64,000 nucleotides of DNA from Gorillibacterium timonense (lineage in GTDB: Bacteria; Bacillota; Bacilli; Paenibacillales; NBRC-103111): positions 1,674,001 to 1,738,000 of the forward strand of contig NZ_LN881724.1 of assembly GCF_001457415.1 (NCBI RefSeq). The letters are read 5' to 3'. Every line of letters begins with the position of its first letter. The first letter of the stretch is position 1. The position numbers and the translations under genes are program-made. Below, piece by piece: positions 19,269 through 29,247 of the stretch. The notes under the pieces are model-generated. The model was not told where the DNA came from, searched no databases, and was given only the letters and a program-made list of their open reading frames with translations.

Positions 19269-20666
19269 ATGAAAAAGGAGACGGCTCTAACCCCGCGCGA
19301 AATCGTGACGGAGCTGGATAAATACATAGTCGGCCAAGCCAAGGCCAAGCGGTCCGTAGCGGTAGCGCTGCGTAATCGTTACCGGCGCAGCAAGCTGGAT
19401 GAAGCGTTGCGCGATGAAGTAGTGCCCAAAAACATTCTCATGATCGGCCCGACCGGCGTCGGAAAAACGGAAATTGCACGCAGGCTCGCCAAGCTGGTTG
19501 GAGCCCCTTTTGTGAAGGTGGAAGCGACCAAGTTTACCGAGGTCGGATATGTCGGACGCGACGTCGAGTCGATGGTTCGCGATCTCGTCGAAACCGCAAT
19601 CCGCATGGTCAAGGCGGAGAAGGCGGAAGAACTGAAGGACCGAGCTGAAGAATTGGCGGAAGAGCGGCTTGCCGCCATTCTCGTTCCTCATCCGGAAGCA
19701 GTCAAATCCTCGAAAAATCCCTTTGAGATGCTCTTCGGGGGGCAGAATTCATCAGCACCCGAGCAGCCGGCGGCTGATCCGGCAATCGACTCGAAACGCC
19801 AAGAAATCTTGAAACGACTCCGAGCTAGGGAGCTTGAGAACGAATCAGTGGAAATCGAAGTGGATGACAATTCCCCGAATATGCTAGATATGCTCGCCGG
19901 ACAGGGAAATGAGCAATTTGGCATGAATATTCAGGAAATGCTCGGATCGATGATGCCGAAACGCCGCAAGAAGCGCCGTCTGCGGGTTTCGGAAGCCAGG
20001 CAGGTGCTCATCCAGGAAGAAGCTCAGAAGCTGATGGATATGGATGAGGTCATTCAGAAAGCGCTCAGGAGAGCCGAACAATCGGGGATCATCTTCATCG
20101 ATGAAATCGACAAGGTGGCAAGCAGCGGTCGCGGCAATGGCCCGGATGTGTCCCGAGAAGGGGTTCAACGCGACATCCTGCCCATTGTGGAGGGTTCAAC
20201 CATCTCGACGAAATACGGTGCGATTCATACCGATTACGTGCTGTTTATCGCGGCAGGAGCTTTCCATACCTCTAAGCCCTCGGACCTGATTCCGGAGCTT
20301 CAGGGACGCTTCCCGATCCGAGTCGAACTGTCTAATTTAAGTGAGAGCGATTTTATCCGTATTTTGACGGAGCCAAGAAATGCTCTAACCAAGCAATATA
20401 CCGCTTTGCTTGAGACAGAAGGGATTCAAATTGAATTCTCGGAGGAAGCCATCCGGGAAATCGCCAAAATTGCGGCCGAGGTCAACCGCAATACGGAAAA
20501 TATTGGTGCAAGACGTCTGCACACGATTCTGGAGAAGCTGCTGGAGGATCTTTCCTTCGAAGCACCCGATCTTCAACTGGAGAGCTTCATCATCACTCCT
20601 GAATATGTTCGGGATAAACTCATCGAAATTGCAAAGAATCGGGATCTGAGTCAATACATCTTGTAA
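19269..20666 (+). CDS. hslU: ATP-dependent protease ATPase subunit HslU/ClpY
   Basis: A 465-residue AAA+ unfoldase. Walker A GPTGVGKT is at 60-67; the inner-pore motif [16 protein letters not shown] follows; a long insertion (I domain) spans about 115-230, with an acidic [10 protein letters not shown] stretch; Walker B is [11 protein letters not shown]. The C-terminal DLSQYIL matches the HslV-activating tail. AAGGAGG lies 8 nt upstream. Forms an operon with hslV and probably codY. Confidence 0.97.
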   Translation: MKKETALTPREIVTELDKYIVGQAKAKRSVAVALRNRYRRSKLDEALRDEVVPKNILMIGPTGVGKTEIARRLAKLVGAPFVKVEATKFTEVGYVGRDVESMVRDLVETAIRMVKAEKAEELKDRAEELAEERLAAILVPHPEAVKSSKNPFEMLFGGQNSSAPEQPAADPAIDSKRQEILKRLRARELENESVEIEVDDNSPNMLDMLAGQGNEQFGMNIQEMLGSMMPKRRKKRRLRVSEARQVLIQEEAQKLMDMDEVIQKALRRAEQSGIIFIDEIDKVASSGRGNGPDVSREGVQRDILPIVEGSTISTKYGAIHTDYVLFIAAGAFHTSKPSDLIPELQGRFPIRVELSNLSESDFIRILTEPRNALTKQYTALLETEGIQIEFSEEAIREIAKIAAEVNRNTENIGARRLHTILEKLLEDLSFEAPDLQLESFIITPEYVRDKLIEIAKNRDLSQYIL

Positions 20667-20745
20667 AAGAGCAGATTTTGTTAATGGGTCTTTAGACCTA
20701 TATCGGAAACGCATATCGTGGATGGGATTTTATGGGGGTAGAGAG

Positions 20746-21501
20746 ATGAGCTTACTTGGAAAGACACGGACGCTTAACCGGCTTTTGCAGAAAGCCGCTG
20801 GGAAAGCAGTTAATTTTAGGGAAATGGCGGAGGTTCTCCGGGATATTCTCGGCGCAAGCGTATATGTGATCAGTCGGCGCGGAAAAATTCTTGGGTTCGC
20901 GGTTTCCGGTCCATTTGGGACTGAGGAAGCGGAGCGGCAAATCAGCCAAGAGAGACGAATTCCCTCCGATTACAATCACCATTTGCTGAAGATCGATGAG
21001 ACGTTATCCAATACGGTGGACCCGCTGCATTCCTTATTTGCTCCGGGCATTCTGACGGTCGTGCCGATTATCGGCGCAGGTGAACGTGTAGGTACGCTCG
21101 TCCTCTCGCGTCCGGATGATCCCTTTACGGACGATGATTTGATCTTGGCTGAATATGGCTCAACCATTGTCGGGATGGAGATTTTGCGTGAAAAAGCGGA
21201 GGAATACGGCCAAGAAATCCGCAGTCGCACAGTGGTGCAGGTTGCCGTTAATTCCTTGTCCTACAGCGAGCTCGAAGCGGTGGAACATATTTTCGAGGAA
21301 TTGAACGGGAAGGAAGGCTTGCTCGTCGCCAGCAAGGTTGCAGATCGCGTCGGGATCACCCGCTCGGTTATCGTCAATGCTTTGCGCAAGCTGGAAAGTG
21401 CGGGAGTGATCGAGACCCGTTCGCTTGGGATGAAGGGGACGTACATCCGGATTCTCAACGATCAACTGCTGACCGGACTCGACAAAGCGAAAGTTCAATA
21501 A
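20746..21501 (+). CDS. codY: GTP-sensing transcriptional pleiotropic repressor CodY
   Basis: A 251-residue regulator sensing GTP and branched-chain amino acids. It has an N-terminal GAF domain ([11 protein letters not shown] to about 160), with [18 protein letters not shown], and a C-terminal winged helix [25 protein letters not shown] followed by [12 protein letters not shown]. The ATG at 20746 follows GGGGGTAGAGAG and matches the B. subtilis start; an in-frame ATG eight codons upstream lacks spacing. A terminator follows, separating it from the flagellar operon. Confidence 0.96.
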   Translation: MSLLGKTRTLNRLLQKAAGKAVNFREMAEVLRDILGASVYVISRRGKILGFAVSGPFGTEEAERQISQERRIPSDYNHHLLKIDETLSNTVDPLHSLFAPGILTVVPIIGAGERVGTLVLSRPDDPFTDDDLILAEYGSTIVGMEILREKAEEYGQEIRSRTVVQVAVNSLSYSELEAVEHIFEELNGKEGLLVASKVADRVGITRSVIVNALRKLESAGVIETRSLGMKGTYIRILNDQLLTGLDKAKVQ

Positions 21502-21538
21502 TTTTTAACAATTAAATTAATATCTACGGACCTAAATT

Positions 21539-21571
21539 AAGCACTATCTCATTCGAAGATAGTGCTTTTTT
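21539..21571 (+). terminator. Rho-independent terminator after codY
   Basis: AAGCACTATCT and AGATAGTGCTT form an 11-bp stem with a 7-nt loop and six T. It separates codY from the fla/che operon. Confidence 0.92.
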
Positions 21572-21657
21572 CATATTGAATGAAATGGTGAAAAAAGGAA
21601 TAATCAGAACATGCAGTATTCGTAGTTATGCGACAAAAGTTGCAATTTTAAAAATCA

Positions 21658-21665
21658 TTGTCGAA
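21658..21665 (+). promoter_or_regulatory. Candidate Spo0A box (exact TTGTCGAA)
   Basis: TTGTCGAA is the published 0A-box consensus. It lies 100 bp before flgB. A second site, TTGTCGCA on the minus strand at 21629-21636, has one mismatch and lies 21 bp away in opposite orientation. Spo0A control of flagellar genes here is inference. Confidence 0.45.
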
Positions 21666-21722
21666 ACAAGAAGGGAATAGTGACCAATCCGACGAATTAC
21701 ACTCCTAAGCAGTGACGGAAGA

Positions 21723-21741
21723 CAGACTACAAAGTAGTCTG
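21723..21741. promoter_or_regulatory. Perfect hairpin or operator in the flgB leader
   Basis: CAGACTAC-AAA-GTAGTCTG is an 8-bp perfect inverted repeat with a 3-nt spacer, ending 15 nt before the flgB ribosome site. It could be an RNA hairpin in the 5' leader or a dyad operator. Confidence 0.5.
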
Positions 21742-21764
21742 GAAGAAAAATCAAAAGGGGGTTA

Positions 21765-22175
21765 ATGACGACCTTGCTAACAAATTCGACTTTTCGACTG
21801 CTTGAAAACACACTGGACGCCTCCTCGCTGAGACAGCGCGTTCTGGCGAACAATTTGGCGAATATGGAAACTCCGAACTTTAAACGCTCGGATGTGGACT
21901 TCGATCAAGTCTTGAAGAAGGAATTGGATCAAACGTTCTCCATCGAAGCGAAGCGCACAGATGTCCGCCACATTTCTTTCAGCAGTTTAGGTGCTGAGAA
22001 CGATCCGAGAATTGTCACCGACGAGACTTCCGTTATGAACAACAACAAGAACAATGTTGACGTCGACTCGGAGATGTCTAAGGTGGCGGAGAACCAGCTC
22101 AGCTACTACACGTTAATCATGCAAGCCAACTATGATATCAAGCATTTGCGGACAGCCATCGGAGGGAGAGGGTAA
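21765..22175 (+). CDS. flgB: Flagellar proximal rod protein FlgB
   Basis: A 136-residue rod subunit, first gene of the fla/che operon. The N-terminal LRQRVLANNLANMETPNFKRSDVDF is the rod/hook signature; the C-terminus has the matching helix YYTLIMQANYDIKHLRTAI. AAGGGGG precedes the ATG. FlgC starts 3 nt after its stop. Confidence 0.95.
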   Translation: MTTLLTNSTFRLLENTLDASSLRQRVLANNLANMETPNFKRSDVDFDQVLKKELDQTFSIEAKRTDVRHISFSSLGAENDPRIVTDETSVMNNNKNNVDVDSEMSKVAENQLSYYTLIMQANYDIKHLRTAIGGRG

Positions 22176-22178
22176 CAG

Positions 22179-22625
22179 ATGAGACTCAGCACCGGTTTTG
22201 ACATTAGCGCATCGGCACTCACCGCTGAAAGACTCCGGATGGATGTGGTATCTTCAAATATTTCGAACGCGAATACGACTCGCGGCAAACTGGTAGATGG
22301 GAAATGGGTTCCCTATACCCGCAAGATGGTCGTGATGGAGCCCAATTCAAGATCGTTCAACTCCTATCTCCAAACGGAGATGAATAAAGGGGCTGGCGAC
22401 GGCGTGAAGGCAACCCAGATCACGGAGGACAAAGCTCCTTATAAAATCGTTTATAACCCCACCCATCCGGATGCGGACGAGAACGGGAATGTGCTCATGC
22501 CAAATGTCGACATCCTGAAAGAAATGGTGGACATGATCGCGGCGACGCGTTCTTATGAAGCCAATGTAACAGCGCTCAATGCGTCGAAAGCCATGGTAAC
22601 GAAAGCACTAGAAATCGGCAGATAA
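22179..22625 (+). CDS. flgC: Flagellar proximal rod protein FlgC
   Basis: A 148-residue rod protein with the N-terminal SASALTAERLRMDVVSSNISNANTTRG motif and the C-terminal VDMIAATRSYEANVTALNASK helix typical of rod and hook proteins. The spacing (3 nt after flgB) implies translational coupling. Confidence 0.95.
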   Translation: MRLSTGFDISASALTAERLRMDVVSSNISNANTTRGKLVDGKWVPYTRKMVVMEPNSRSFNSYLQTEMNKGAGDGVKATQITEDKAPYKIVYNPTHPDADENGNVLMPNVDILKEMVDMIAATRSYEANVTALNASKAMVTKALEIGR

Positions 22626-22683
22626 AGTCGGCAGATAAGGACGTTAAAAGCATACCTAGCCGGACAGATGGAGGAATCCGTAC

Positions 22684-22983
22684 ATGATCAACCCGATATC
22701 GATTCAATCGCTTCAAGCAGCGAAAGCTAATACGGCAGGGTCCGTAACTGGTACTGAGCTGGCAGGGCAATTCAGCGATTTTCTCAATGGAGCGCTCACG
22801 AAGCTGAATCAGGCCGAACAGGACTCGGCGAACTTGACAACTTCGTTTATTCAAGGAGAGACGACAGATATTCACTCTTTGATGATCGCACAAGAGAAGG
22901 TGTCACTCGGACTTGAGCTCACCGTCCAGGCACGCAATAAAATGATAGAGGCTTACCAAGAGATCATGAGGATGCAAATGTAA
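22684..22983 (+). CDS. fliE: Flagellar hook-basal body protein FliE
   Basis: A 99-residue protein that joins the MS ring to the rod. The C-terminal half (DIHSLMIAQEKVSLGLELTVQARNK then MIEAYQEIMRMQM) is the FliE family signature. AGGAAT lies 7 nt upstream of the ATG. Confidence 0.94.
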   Translation: MINPISIQSLQAAKANTAGSVTGTELAGQFSDFLNGALTKLNQAEQDSANLTTSFIQGETTDIHSLMIAQEKVSLGLELTVQARNKMIEAYQEIMRMQM

Positions 22984-23020
22984 TTAAATCATTTATTGCC
23001 TGTTTAGATGGGGTGACACG

Positions 23021-24601
23021 GTGAACGAAACGATTCAACGATACTGGGGCGGGGCCAAAGACCGCTGGGCCCGTTTCGGAAAAAATCAAAAAATAGCCTT
23101 TGTCGCCATTTTGCTGGTAACTGCGATTTCGGTCCCGATGCTGATTATGTATTTTTCCCGGACTGAGTACTCCTTGGCTTTTACCGAACTGCAACCGAAT
23201 GATGCGGCAGCAATCAAGAACTACCTGGAATCGAGCTCGATTCCTTATCAACTGAGCGATGACGGCAAGAATATTTCGGTACCGCGCAGCAAAGTCGCCG
23301 AAGTGAAGATCGATGTCGTACAGCAAGGACTGAACCAGAACGGAGCCATCGGCTACGAATCCTTGAAGGACAGCGCCTTCGGAACGACCGATCGCGAGTT
23401 CGATGTCAAGCAGCTGTCCATGCTGCAAGGCGAAGTGGAGAAAATGCTCAATACGTTCGACGCGGTATCCCACTCGAACGTCATGATCAATGTTCCGAAG
23501 GAATCGGTCTTTCTCACCGATGCTGAGAAAGAAGCCTCGACGGCGGCCGTTATTCTTACCCTCAAGCCCGGTTATATCCTCGATCAGCAAAAGGTCGACA
23601 CGATGTATCAGCTGGTTTCTCACAGCGTAAAGAATTTGCCCGTAAGCAATGTAACCATCTCCGAGGCCAATGGGGATTTGCTCCCTTTTTCCAAGTCGGA
23701 TGAAGCCAATGCCTCTGTCACCACGGCTGCTTCCTTGCAATTTCAGATCAAGAAGCAATTCGAACGGGATATTCAAGCCAATGTTACGAAGATTTTAAGC
23801 GAAGTGATTGGTGCGGAAGGTAAGGTCGTTCCGATCGTCGTCGCCAGTCTCAATTTTGATAAGAAGACCAGCGAAGAGAATCTCGTTACGCCTGTCGTGG
23901 ACAATGAAGGAATTGCGATCAGCGTTCAAGAGATTCAAGAGAACTATTCCAGCGACGGTTCGACTGCCGGCGGGGTTGCGGGGACGGGCGAAACCGATGT
24001 TCCCACGTATCCGTCCGGAACGAACAGCGGCAAGACCACTTCCGAGAAGGTTCAGAAGACGATCAACAACGAAGTGAACCGCATTCATAACGTCATTGAG
24101 AAGAGCCCGTATTATATTAATGATTTATCCATTTCCGTAGGCATTGAAACACCTGGCGGTCAACAATTGTCCGATGATCTCAAGACGAACATTCAGAAGC
24201 TGCTCAAGAGCATCGTCAGCGCATCTCTTGCCAACCGCGAGAACGCTACTGCTCTAACAGACGATGAACTGACCGCAAAGGTTACGGTTTTTGAGAATAA
24301 TTCGATTGCCGCATCCAACGCTCCCGCCGGAAACGGCATCAACTGGTACTTGGTTGGAGGAATCGGTGCCGCAGCACTCGCTCTCGCCGGGTTTGGCGGC
24401 TACGCGCTATCGCGTCGCAAGAAAAAAGCGGAGGCCGCTGCCGAAGAAATGGAACCGGCGCCCACCCGGGTGGAGTATCCGACGATCGATCTGGATACAG
24501 AGACCGGAGAAGCTCAAATGCGCAAGCAGCTGGAAATGCTGGCCAAGAAAAAGCCGGACGAATTTGTCAACCTGCTCCGGACTTGGCTGGTAGACGAATA
24601 G
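23021..24601 (+). CDS. fliF: Flagellar MS-ring protein FliF
   Basis: A 526-residue membrane ring protein. Transmembrane segments are at about 26-47 (IAFVAILLVTAISVPMLIMYF) and 443-465 (NWYLVGGIGAAALALAGFGGYAL). Between them are the YscJ-like ring-building folds and a Ser/Gly/Thr-rich variable segment at about 310-340. The C-terminal cytoplasmic tail (EMLAKKKPDEFVNLLRTWL) is the FliG-binding part. GTG start with GGGGTGA just upstream. Confidence 0.95.
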   Translation: MNETIQRYWGGAKDRWARFGKNQKIAFVAILLVTAISVPMLIMYFSRTEYSLAFTELQPNDAAAIKNYLESSSIPYQLSDDGKNISVPRSKVAEVKIDVVQQGLNQNGAIGYESLKDSAFGTTDREFDVKQLSMLQGEVEKMLNTFDAVSHSNVMINVPKESVFLTDAEKEASTAAVILTLKPGYILDQQKVDTMYQLVSHSVKNLPVSNVTISEANGDLLPFSKSDEANASVTTAASLQFQIKKQFERDIQANVTKILSEVIGAEGKVVPIVVASLNFDKKTSEENLVTPVVDNEGIAISVQEIQENYSSDGSTAGGVAGTGETDVPTYPSGTNSGKTTSEKVQKTINNEVNRIHNVIEKSPYYINDLSISVGIETPGGQQLSDDLKTNIQKLLKSIVSASLANRENATALTDDELTAKVTVFENNSIAASNAPAGNGINWYLVGGIGAAALALAGFGGYALSRRKKKAEAAAEEMEPAPTRVEYPTIDLDTETGEAQMRKQLEMLAKKKPDEFVNLLRTWLVDE

Positions 24602-24613
24602 GGGTGTCGATTC

Positions 24614-25636
24614 TTGGCTAAAGGTTTCGCTCAACAACAAGGACTGTCGGGCAGACAGAAGGCGGCCATCCTTCTTATCAGTCTCGGCCCGGAAGTATCC
24701 GCTCAAATCTTCAAGCATTTGCGCGATGAGGAGATCGAGCAGCTGACGCTTGAAATCGCAAACGTCCGCAAGGTTGACTCTTCGGAGAAGGAAATGATCT
24801 TGGCGGAATTTCACCAAATCTGCATGGCCCAGGAATTTATCTCGCAGGGCGGGATCTCGTATGCCAAGGAGATCCTGGAGAAGGCTCTCGGCGCGCAGAA
24901 AGCGATCGATATTATCAATCGCCTTACCGCCACCCTGCAGGTGCGTCCGTTTGATTTTGCCCGAAAGGCTGATCCGACTCAGATTTTGAACTTTATTCAG
25001 AACGAAAATTCGCAGACCATCGCCCTGGTTTTATCCTATCTGCAAGCCGATCAAGCCTCGATGATTCTTTCCTCGCTTCCACAAGAGAAGCAAGCGGATG
25101 TCGCGAAGCGGATCGCTCTGATGGACAGCACCTCTCCCGAGATCATCAGCCAAGTCGAGCGGGTTCTCGAACAGAAGCTGTCCGCAACGGTCACTCAAGA
25201 TTACACCTCGGCTGGCGGTATTGAGTCGATCGTACAGATCTTGAATGGAGTAGACCGCGGGACAGAGCGGACGATTCTGGATTCGCTTGAAATTCAAGAT
25301 CCCGAGCTTGCCGAAGAAATCAAGAAGCGGATGTTCGTCTTCGAGGATATCGTCAATATCGACAACCGCTCGATTCAGCGAATTATTCGCGATATCGAGA
25401 ATGCCGATTTGCAGCTTGCCCTTAAGGTGGCGAGCGAAGAAGTTCGGGAAGTTATTTTCCGGAATATGTCCAAGCGGATGGTCGAAACGTTCCGCGAGGA
25501 AATGGAATACATGGGTCCGGTGCGGCTGCGCGATGTAGAAGAAGCTCAAACCCGGATCGTATCGACAATCCGCCGCCTGGAAGAGGCCGGAGAAATTATT
25601 ATCGCCCGTGGCGGGGGGGACGATGTCATTGTCTAA
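24614..25636 (+). CDS. fliG: Flagellar motor switch protein FliG
   Basis: A 340-residue C-ring protein that transmits torque from the stator. It has the N-terminal FliF-binding part (LSGRQKAAILLISLGPEVSA), a middle armadillo-like domain and the C-terminal torque helix with charged residues (ISRNMSKR-type: VIFRNMSKRMVETFREEMEYMGPVRLRDVEEAQ in pieces). TTG start with GGGGTG nearby. The last codons overlap fliH by 14 nt. Confidence 0.95.
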   Translation: MAKGFAQQQGLSGRQKAAILLISLGPEVSAQIFKHLRDEEIEQLTLEIANVRKVDSSEKEMILAEFHQICMAQEFISQGGISYAKEILEKALGAQKAIDIINRLTATLQVRPFDFARKADPTQILNFIQNENSQTIALVLSYLQADQASMILSSLPQEKQADVAKRIALMDSTSPEIISQVERVLEQKLSATVTQDYTSAGGIESIVQILNGVDRGTERTILDSLEIQDPELAEEIKKRMFVFEDIVNIDNRSIQRIIRDIENADLQLALKVASEEVREVIFRNMSKRMVETFREEMEYMGPVRLRDVEEAQTRIVSTIRRLEEAGEIIIARGGGDDVIV

Positions 25637-26480
25637 TCTCATCAAGCCGGACGGCTATATTGCCCTGGAGCAAGCGAAGCTCGTGCATCATTTGGAGAAC
25701 TGGTTATTGGAGCGTCGCGCCGAGAGCATGAAACAGAGTCTGGCCGATGAGGAGAGCCTCCAGTCGGAACAGGAGCTTGCCGAGCTCCAAGCCAGGAAAG
25801 ACGAAATCATCCGAGACGCAGAGAAGATCGCGGAAGAACAAATCCAACAGGCGCAAGAAGAAGTGTCTCAGCTCCGTGCTGATGCCGAAGCGGAGATCGC
25901 GGCTTGGTGGGAAGAACGGCGCACCCATGACGTCGAAGCGGAAGAGGTCGCACGGGAGCAAGGCTACCAGATGGGCTACCGGGAAGGGATTCTGAAGGCC
26001 GATGAAGAGGTTCGTCAGGAATATTCTCAGATGACCCAAGAAGCTTCCGATGTACTGGAGCAATCTTATCGGCTGAAGAATCAAATCATCCAGGAAGCGG
26101 AGCCTTTTCTCATCGACTTGTCCACAGCCATCGCGGAGAAAATCATCGGACGCCAATTGACCCTTGAGCCCGAATGGATTCGGGAGATGGCGAAATCCGT
26201 TCTTTCCCGTAAACGGGAAACGGGAGTCATCACCTTGTGTGTTGCTCCGCAGCATTTCTCGTATTTTCACGATGCTAGAGAAGAGCTGCTGCTCGCGGTT
26301 GATTCCCAGGCTGAGCTTGTGATCTTGCCGGATGCAACGGTGTCTGATAACGGCTGTGTCGTGCGCACCGACTTCGGCAGCGTCGATGCCCGAATCGATA
26401 CCCAGTTGAAGGAAATTAAGCAGGCGTTGGCTTCACTCGCGGCCATGGGAGATGAGTCGGAAGCGGGGGATGCCGAATGA
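25623..26480 (+). CDS. fliH: Flagellar export stator protein FliH
   Basis: A 285-residue protein with a long Glu/Gln/Ala-rich coiled coil (about 20-130) and a C-terminal V-ATPase-E-like fold (EKIIGRQLTLEPEWI, then DNGCVVRTDFGSVDARIDTQLKEIKQAL). It binds and regulates the FliI ATPase. The ATG at 25623, within the end of fliG, follows a run of G and gives MSLSNLIKPDGY; an earlier in-frame GTG at 25608 is less likely. Confidence 0.9.
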   Translation: MSLSNLIKPDGYIALEQAKLVHHLENWLLERRAESMKQSLADEESLQSEQELAELQARKDEIIRDAEKIAEEQIQQAQEEVSQLRADAEAEIAAWWEERRTHDVEAEEVAREQGYQMGYREGILKADEEVRQEYSQMTQEASDVLEQSYRLKNQIIQEAEPFLIDLSTAIAEKIIGRQLTLEPEWIREMAKSVLSRKRETGVITLCVAPQHFSYFHDAREELLLAVDSQAELVILPDATVSDNGCVVRTDFGSVDARIDTQLKEIKQALASLAAMGDESEAGDAE

Positions 26481-27799
26481 GCAGCCGCTTGGATTCTTCC
26501 CGTTACCTCGACCACTTGAAGCAAATCGATCCGGTCATCGTCGGGGGCCGGGTAACCCAAGTCATAGGCCTGACGGTCGAGTCGGAAGGTCCCGATGCCA
26601 GCGTAGGCGATGTGTGCTTGATCTATCCGTATAAATCAGGCAAACCGCTGCAGGCGGAAGTTGTCGGATTCCGGGACAACAAGGTCATTCTCATGCCACT
26701 CGGTGAGTTGAGCTCGATCGGACCGGGCTGCGAGGTGGTCAGCACCGGCAAGCCTTTGACGGTTCAAGTGGGGCACGAGCTTCTGGGTAAAGTTCTGGAT
26801 GGGCTCGGACAACCGCTTGATGGTTCGAAGCTCCCATCTCGAATGGCCCATTATTCTACGAACAATCAGCCGGGCAACCCGCTGAAGCGCCCGCGGGTGC
26901 TAACTCCGATCAGTGTAGGCATTCGCTGCATCGACGGGTTGCTCACTATCGGCAAAGGTCAGCGCGTTGGGATTTTCGCCGGGTCCGGCGTCGGCAAGAG
27001 CACCCTGCTTGGCATGGTGGCTCGGAACACCTCAGCGGACGTCAACGTCATCGCGTTGATTGGAGAACGCGGCCGCGAGGTGCTCGACTTTATCGAGCGT
27101 GATCTCGGCCCCGAAGGATTGGCACGTTCCGTCGTCATTGTGGCCACTTCGGATCAACCGGCGCTCATCCGTATCAAAGGCGCGCTTATCGCCACCAGCA
27201 TCGCCGAATATTTCCGCGACCGGGGCTTGAACGTCATGTTCATGATGGACTCGGTTACCCGGTTCGCCATGGCGCAGCGGGAAGTGGGATTGGCCGTTGG
27301 CGAGCCTCCTGCCACCCGCGGCTATACGCCGTCCGTCTTTGCGATGCTGCCCAAGCTGCTCGAACGCTCCGGGACAGGGCCCAAAGGATCGATCACCGCC
27401 TTTTACACGGTGCTGGTCGACGGGGATGACATGAATGAGCCGATCGCGGATGCGGTCCGGGGGATCTTGGACGGTCATATCGTGCTAAACCGGGGAATCG
27501 CCAACAAAGGGCATTATCCGGCCATCGATGTCCTCGCTAGCATCAGCCGCGTCATGAAGGAGATTGTTCCCGAAGAGCATCAAGACGCCGCGGAATCCCT
27601 TAAGAAATTGCTCTCTACTTATAAAGATTCGGAAGACTTGATCAATATCGGGGCTTACCAGCAAGGATCAAATCCTGAAATTGATTTGTCTCTCCAATAT
27701 ATCGGGGCTATCAATCAATTCACCCGGCAGAAAACGCACGAAAAGGTTACCTTCGAGGAAGCTCAGGAACGGCTGATTGCCGAATTTTCAGGAGGTTGA
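26477..27799 (+). CDS. fliI: Flagellum-specific ATP synthase FliI
   Basis: A 440-residue type III export ATPase related to F1 beta. Walker A AGSGVGKS is at 168-175; GERGREVLDFI and the PPATRGYTPSVFA signature follow. The start overlaps the fliH stop (ATGA). Confidence 0.97.
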   Translation: MSSRLDSSRYLDHLKQIDPVIVGGRVTQVIGLTVESEGPDASVGDVCLIYPYKSGKPLQAEVVGFRDNKVILMPLGELSSIGPGCEVVSTGKPLTVQVGHELLGKVLDGLGQPLDGSKLPSRMAHYSTNNQPGNPLKRPRVLTPISVGIRCIDGLLTIGKGQRVGIFAGSGVGKSTLLGMVARNTSADVNVIALIGERGREVLDFIERDLGPEGLARSVVIVATSDQPALIRIKGALIATSIAEYFRDRGLNVMFMMDSVTRFAMAQREVGLAVGEPPATRGYTPSVFAMLPKLLERSGTGPKGSITAFYTVLVDGDDMNEPIADAVRGILDGHIVLNRGIANKGHYPAIDVLASISRVMKEIVPEEHQDAAESLKKLLSTYKDSEDLINIGAYQQGSNPEIDLSLQYIGAINQFTRQKTHEKVTFEEAQERLIAEFSGG

Positions 27800-27804
27800 T
27801 CGCA

Positions 27805-28245
27805 GTGAAATTCCGTTACGCCTTTCAAAAGATCGTCGACTTGAAATCGAATGAAAAAACTCAGGCGGAGTGGCTGCTCTCCTCCGCGGTAACTCAGCTT
27901 CGAGTAGAGGAATCATCCCTAACCGAGCTTCGCATCGAACGACAGGGTATCGAGAACATGTTGATGGATGCATCCGCGAGCAGTACGACGGTGTCGGATC
28001 TCCTTCTCTTTCAAAATTATTTGACTCATATGGATCGCCGCATTGACGAGAAGCTGTGCGATGTTCGAACCGCTGAACAGCAGGTCTCCGAGACTCGCAG
28101 CAATCTTTCGGAGAAAGCGGTGGAGGAGAAGGTTTGGTTTCGAGCACGAGACAAGGCGCGCGACGTCTTCATGGCAGAATCGCTCAAGAAGGAGCAGGAA
28201 ACGTTGGACGAGCTGGCGTTAACTCGCTACAAGCGCCCTTCCTAG
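27805..28245 (+). CDS. fliJ: Flagellar export protein FliJ
   Basis: A 146-residue coiled-coil protein of the export ATPase stalk (KFRYAFQKIVDLKSNEKTQAEW at the start, long helices, ending in SLKKEQETLDELALTRYKRPS). The GTG at 27805 is chosen because AGGAGG, inside the end of fliI, is 9 nt upstream; an in-frame TTG at 27796 overlaps that site. Confidence 0.85.
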   Translation: MKFRYAFQKIVDLKSNEKTQAEWLLSSAVTQLRVEESSLTELRIERQGIENMLMDASASSTTVSDLLLFQNYLTHMDRRIDEKLCDVRTAEQQVSETRSNLSEKAVEEKVWFRARDKARDVFMAESLKKEQETLDELALTRYKRPS

Positions 28246-28298
28246 TCCGCTGCTTGAACAGACTTCAAGGCTACTGCGAGAGAAGGTGAATCGGTTAC

Positions 28299-29204
28299 AT
28301 GGATACGGAAAAAGCGGAAATGAACGCTCTTGAACGGTTTTTGATCTGGTTTTTGGTCCCGGTGGTATTCGGTATCGTGCTCATCATGGTGCTCATGACT
28401 CTCTTCGGAGTCGATATGAAGCAGGAAGCGCGAAATCTGGGCAACCGGATTCCGATTATCGAGAAATGGGTTCCGGACAACAAGAAACCGACTGAAGCAA
28501 ACCCAACGGGTGATCCGGAAGAGAAGACTCCAACCTCGGAGTTGAAGGAGAAGGAAAAGGAAATCGCCGATCTTAAAACCAAACTCAAGGAGCAGACGGC
28601 CGATACGAACCAATTTCAATCCTCCTACCTCAAGAAGGATCAGGAGCTCAAGGATTTGCAAGCGAAATACGACAAGCTTCAAGAAGATGTGAAGAAGATT
28701 GAAGCGAGCAATGAGGCTTATGATCAAGCCGTATCCGAAACGAGTAAGATATATGCCGCGATGAGCCCTTCAAAAGCGGCTCCCATCCTCGAAGCGATGA
28801 CGACGGCGGAGCAAGTGCTGATCTTGAGCGGAATGAAGGTGGATGAACAGACCCGCATTCTTGAGAAGATGACGCCCGCGAAAGCGGCTGATGTTTCGGT
28901 CTTGCTGAAGGATCAAGTTCCCGCACGGGACCGTGAGCTTCTTGCTCTTCAGGAGCGGGTGAAGAAGTTGAGCTCCTCGACGGAGAGCGCATCGTTCACC
29001 ATTAGCGATCTTGGCAAGACGGTATCCGGCATGGACGCCAAGCAAGCCTCGGCCTTGCTGCTCGAGATGTACAAAACAAGTCCGGCAAAGGTCATCGGAG
29101 TGATGAAAGCGGCGGATTCCACCGCACGTTCCTCCATTCTCGGAGCGATGACGACGACGGACGCCAAGAAAGCGGCTGAAATCTCAACGAAGCTTGCCCC
29201 TTGA
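28299..29204 (+). CDS. MotE/YlxF-like flagellar protein with MgtE_N-type repeats
   Basis: A 301-residue protein with one N-terminal membrane segment (LIWFLVPVVFGIVLIMVLMTLFG), a Glu/Lys-rich coiled coil (about 80-140) and two MgtE_N-like helical repeats (AAMSPSKAAPILEAMTTAEQ and AKQASALLLEMYKTSPAKV). It holds the position of B. subtilis ylxF between fliJ and fliK. Related MotE proteins chaperone the stator. The exact role here is not proved. Confidence 0.85.
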   Translation: MDTEKAEMNALERFLIWFLVPVVFGIVLIMVLMTLFGVDMKQEARNLGNRIPIIEKWVPDNKKPTEANPTGDPEEKTPTSELKEKEKEIADLKTKLKEQTADTNQFQSSYLKKDQELKDLQAKYDKLQEDVKKIEASNEAYDQAVSETSKIYAAMSPSKAAPILEAMTTAEQVLILSGMKVDEQTRILEKMTPAKAADVSVLLKDQVPARDRELLALQERVKKLSSSTESASFTISDLGKTVSGMDAKQASALLLEMYKTSPAKVIGVMKAADSTARSSILGAMTTTDAKKAAEISTKLAP

Positions 29205-29247
29205 TCTTATCTACAGCTGATTACTCCATGAAGGGAGGTGAAAACAA

